From Nocardioides carbamazepini (GTDB taxonomy: Bacteria; Actinomycetota; Actinomycetes; Propionibacteriales; Nocardioidaceae), in the NCBI RefSeq assembly GCF_024614185.1, contig NZ_JAHTLF010000024.1:41745-105744 (forward strand): a DNA stretch of 64,000 nt. The letters are read 5' to 3'. The notes beneath the pieces are model-generated. The model was not told the DNA's origin, ran no database searches, and saw only the letters and a list, made by a program, of their open reading frames with translations. Both the position numbers and the translations under genes were made by a program. Positions 62,162-64,000 of this stretch are shown in pieces; within the stretch, counting starts at the first letter, position 1; each line of letters begins with the position of its first letter.

Positions 62162-62661
62162 GCCCACTGCCGGACCACCTCCCGCGCCTGCTCGAAAGCC
62201 CCAGCGAGCCCGGCGTCGCCCGAAGGTCCCGACGGCGCGAAGGCGGTCGACTCGACCCCTGCCACGACGGCGACGACGGGCTCCAGCCGTGCGTCCACGA
62301 GAGCCGCGCGGCGCAGCTCGGGCAGGACGAGGTAGTCGGCGTTCCCGTTGGTGACAGTGCCGGCGAACCGGCGTACCTCGGCGCTGAGGCGCGCCGCGGC
62401 CCGGGCGGTGGTCAGATCGCCGGAGGCGAGTGCCGCCGCGATGCCGTCGATCCGGGCGAGGGTCTCGCCGCGGACCTTCTCGAGCAGGGCGCCGCCGCCG
62501 TCCCCGTCGTCCAGGGTGCGCAGCGCGCGCCGCGCCCACCACAGGACGGCGAGCATGCCGAGCAGGCAGAGCGCGACCACCAGCCACCACCACGGCGAGT
62601 AGGACTCCGGTGGGTAGACGGATCTCTCCATCCTCGCCATCGACAGGTCCTCAGCGGACAC
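62158..62661 (-). CDS. Membrane protein of the Bat-like operon
   Basis: 167 residues from GTG 62661 (GAGAGGA upstream, overlapping the DUF58 stop). One membrane helix (WWWLVVALCLLGMLAVLWWA) near residue 25, then a cytoplasmic helical domain (IDGIAAALASGDLTTARAAA then RLSAEVRRFAG). Position corresponds to the small membrane gene often found between DUF58 and BatA in such operons. Confidence 0.75.
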   Translation of the reverse strand: MSAEDLSMARMERSVYPPESYSPWWWLVVALCLLGMLAVLWWARRALRTLDDGDGGGALLEKVRGETLARIDGIAAALASGDLTTARAAARLSAEVRRFAGTVTNGNADYLVLPELRRAALVDARLEPVVAVVAGVESTAFAPSGPSGDAGLAGAFEQAREVVRQWA

Positions 62662-63577
62662 GACGCATCCTCTCGACGAGCGCGAGCAGGTCACCGATCA
62701 CCCGGTCCGGGTCGTCGAGGTGGAGGTGGGCGACACCGAGACGTGTCAACGTCGTACGCCGCCGCTCGGCCCGGTCCGCGGTGGCCGCCTCGATCTCGGC
62801 TGCCAGCGTCGCGCTCTCCGCGGCGAAGCGGGGGAAGCGGCGTCCGGTGCCGACGTCGCGCACCGCGCGACCGGACCGCCCCGGTCCGGTGGGGTCGAGG
62901 TCGCCGACCGTGATCAGCACGACCTCGTGCTGGACCAGCAGGCGGCGCAGGACGGCCTCGATCCCTCCGTCGACCTCGATGTCGCCCAGGAGCAGGAACA
63001 TGATGGTACGGCGCCGGATCGACATGACGGCGTGCTCCATCACGGCCACGGGATCCTGGTTGCCGGACGTCGCGCGGCTCGAGGCCTCGATCAGGCCGAG
63101 CATCCGCTCCAGCTCGAGCTCACTGGTCGACGGCCGCAGGATCGTCGGCCCGTCGTCGCCCCCGTGGACCAGGCCGACGTAGTCGCCATGGCTGATGGCG
63201 ATCCAGCCGAGCACCCCGGCCGCGGTGATCACCAGGTCGCGCCGCGCCGCGCCCGGACCGTCCGCACCGGGGCCGTCCGCCCCGGGTCCGTCCGGGCGCC
63301 AGCCGGCCAGCGCGGCGAGCTCCCGGCCGGTGTCGACGACGAGGAACACGGTGTGCTTGCGATCGGCGACATAGCGCTTGACGAGCAGACCACCGTGCCG
63401 GGCCGACGCCTTCCAGTCGATGTCCGCGACGTCGTCGCCGGGCTGGTACTCACGCAGGTCGGAGAAGTCGAGGCTGCGACCGGCCAGCGTCGAGGCGTAC
63501 CGGCCCTCGAGCAGGCCGGACACCGGCCGTCGCGCGTGCAGCGCGAGCCGGGTCTTGATCTTGGTCAGCAGGGCCAT
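62651..63577 (-). CDS. DUF58-domain protein
   Basis: 308 residues. SGLLEGRYASTLAGRSLDFS then DLREYQPGDDVADIDWKASA and HGGLLVKRYVADRKHTVFLV VDTG-type VWA-like segment are the DUF58 hallmarks. An unusual stretch repeats GPGADGPGADGPGA near residue 97, from an in-frame GC-rich repeat. Cytoplasmic partner of the MoxR ATPase encoded upstream. Confidence 0.9.
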   Translation of the reverse strand: MALLTKIKTRLALHARRPVSGLLEGRYASTLAGRSLDFSDLREYQPGDDVADIDWKASARHGGLLVKRYVADRKHTVFLVVDTGRELAALAGWRPDGPGADGPGADGPGAARRDLVITAAGVLGWIAISHGDYVGLVHGGDDGPTILRPSTSELELERMLGLIEASSRATSGNQDPVAVMEHAVMSIRRRTIMFLLLGDIEVDGGIEAVLRRLLVQHEVVLITVGDLDPTGPGRSGRAVRDVGTGRRFPRFAAESATLAAEIEAATADRAERRRTTLTRLGVAHLHLDDPDRVIGDLLALVERMRRVR

Positions 63578-63589
63578 CGGCGCAGTCGT

Positions 63590-64000
63590 CTAGGGGGTGG
63601 GCACGGCGTCGAAGATCGCGTCGATCAGGTCCTCGGGCCGCACCCGCGACGCCAGCGCCTCGAACGTGAGCAGGAGGCGGTGGCGCAGCACGGAGTAGCG
63701 CATCGCCACGACGTCCTCGGGCAGGACGTGCCCGCGCCCCGCGAGCAGTGCGTGCGCACGCGCCACCTGCAGGAACGCGATCGAGCCGCGGGGGCTCGCG
63801 CCGTGCTCGACGTAGCGGGCGGTCTCGGTCGGCAGGAACCGGTCGGGATGACGGGTCACGTTGACGATCTCGATGATGTAGCGGTTGATCGAGTCGGCGA
63901 TGTGCACCTGGGAGACCAGCGACTGCAGGAAGAGCACGTCCTCGAGCGTCGCGACGGGTGCGACCTGCTGGGTCTCCAGCTGGCCGGCTGCGATCCGCCC
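63590..64000 (-). CDS. MoxR-family AAA+ ATPase, C-terminal part
   Basis: Reads in from the right window edge, so its N-terminus with Walker motifs lies outside. Visible are QSLVSQVHIADSINRYIIEI VNVTRHP-type lid helices, HGASPRGSIAFLQVARAHAL LAGR with the sensor-2 Arg, and VLPEDVVAMRYSVLRHRLLL, the standard MoxR C-terminus. These ATPases act as chaperones with DUF58 and VWA proteins. First gene of the visible operon. Confidence 0.9.
   Translation of the reverse strand, partial: GRIAAGQLETQQVAPVATLEDVLFLQSLVSQVHIADSINRYIIEIVNVTRHPDRFLPTETARYVEHGASPRGSIAFLQVARAHALLAGRGHVLPEDVVAMRYSVLRHRLLLTFEALASRVRPEDLIDAIFDAVPTP

Overview
The window is high-GC DNA with actinobacterial gene content: an Lsr2 nucleoid protein, a mycofactocin-type dehydrogenase, an actinobacterial Tad pilus locus with a LysM/BTAD protein, and a MobF relaxase. 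A Nocardioides-like member of the Propionibacteriales fits best, but the genus is inferred.

Left flank (1-10.3 kb). A broken purM end faces a minus-strand operon: NADPH:FMN reductase, flavin reductase, GntR regulator and, 166 nt on, four overlapping genes of a peptide/nickel-type ABC importer (two permeases, two ATPases). No solute-binding protein and no oxygenase are present. A TetR regulator and two short-chain dehydrogenases follow on the plus strand, the first of the mycofactocin-dependent type. Next is an RlaP-like nucleotidyltransferase, then a 37-nt 3' piece of a tRNA gene with its terminator. That piece looks like an attachment-site scar, so the DNA to its right is probably acquired.

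Mosaic region (10.3-23.1 kb). It holds a secreted PD40 propeller protein, small hypothetical genes, a 1.5-kilo-residue surface protein of the choice-of-anchor M type behind a Zur/Fur-like operator, a methyltransferase, and broken remnants of IS256, IS5, IS1380, IS110 and an integrase.

Conjugation and pilus region (23.1-42.6 kb). A MobF relaxase-helicase diverges from a Tad/Flp operon: lipoprotein, exported PKD-like protein, SAF-domain protein, CpaE-like, CpaF, TadB, TadC, Flp-like pilin, two TadE-like proteins, a TadG-like protein and a LysM/BTAD protein. A three-gene recombinase element resembling Tn554 (tyrosine recombinase, small HTH protein, zinc-finger recombinase) splits the operon between the two tadE-like genes. 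lsr2 and a decayed IS256 copy follow.

RiPP region (44.1-58.6 kb). Twelve larger genes and two small peptide genes run on the plus strand, with visibly lower GC than the flanks. The first half has a 41-residue peptide, a GNAT-like protein, a NTP_transf_5 nucleotidyltransferase, an ABC exporter, TfuA and YcaO. The second half has a P-loop kinase, an unknown protein with a DSCEGH motif, an APH-type kinase, an NHL propeller, a 52-residue candidate precursor, a radical SAM/SPASM enzyme, an HExxH peptide-hydroxylase-type protein and a serine hydrolase. TfuA with YcaO implies backbone thioamidation; radical SAM plus HExxH implies cross-linking and hydroxylation. I do not recognise this combination as a described pathway and treat it as the main discovery candidate.

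Right flank (58.6-64 kb). A frameshifted P-type ATPase end with a 24-nt palindrome marks the edge. Beyond it lies a tightly overlapping minus-strand MoxR/DUF58/VWA (Bat-like) operon ending in an exported protein. All family calls come from reading motifs by eye; no search was run.
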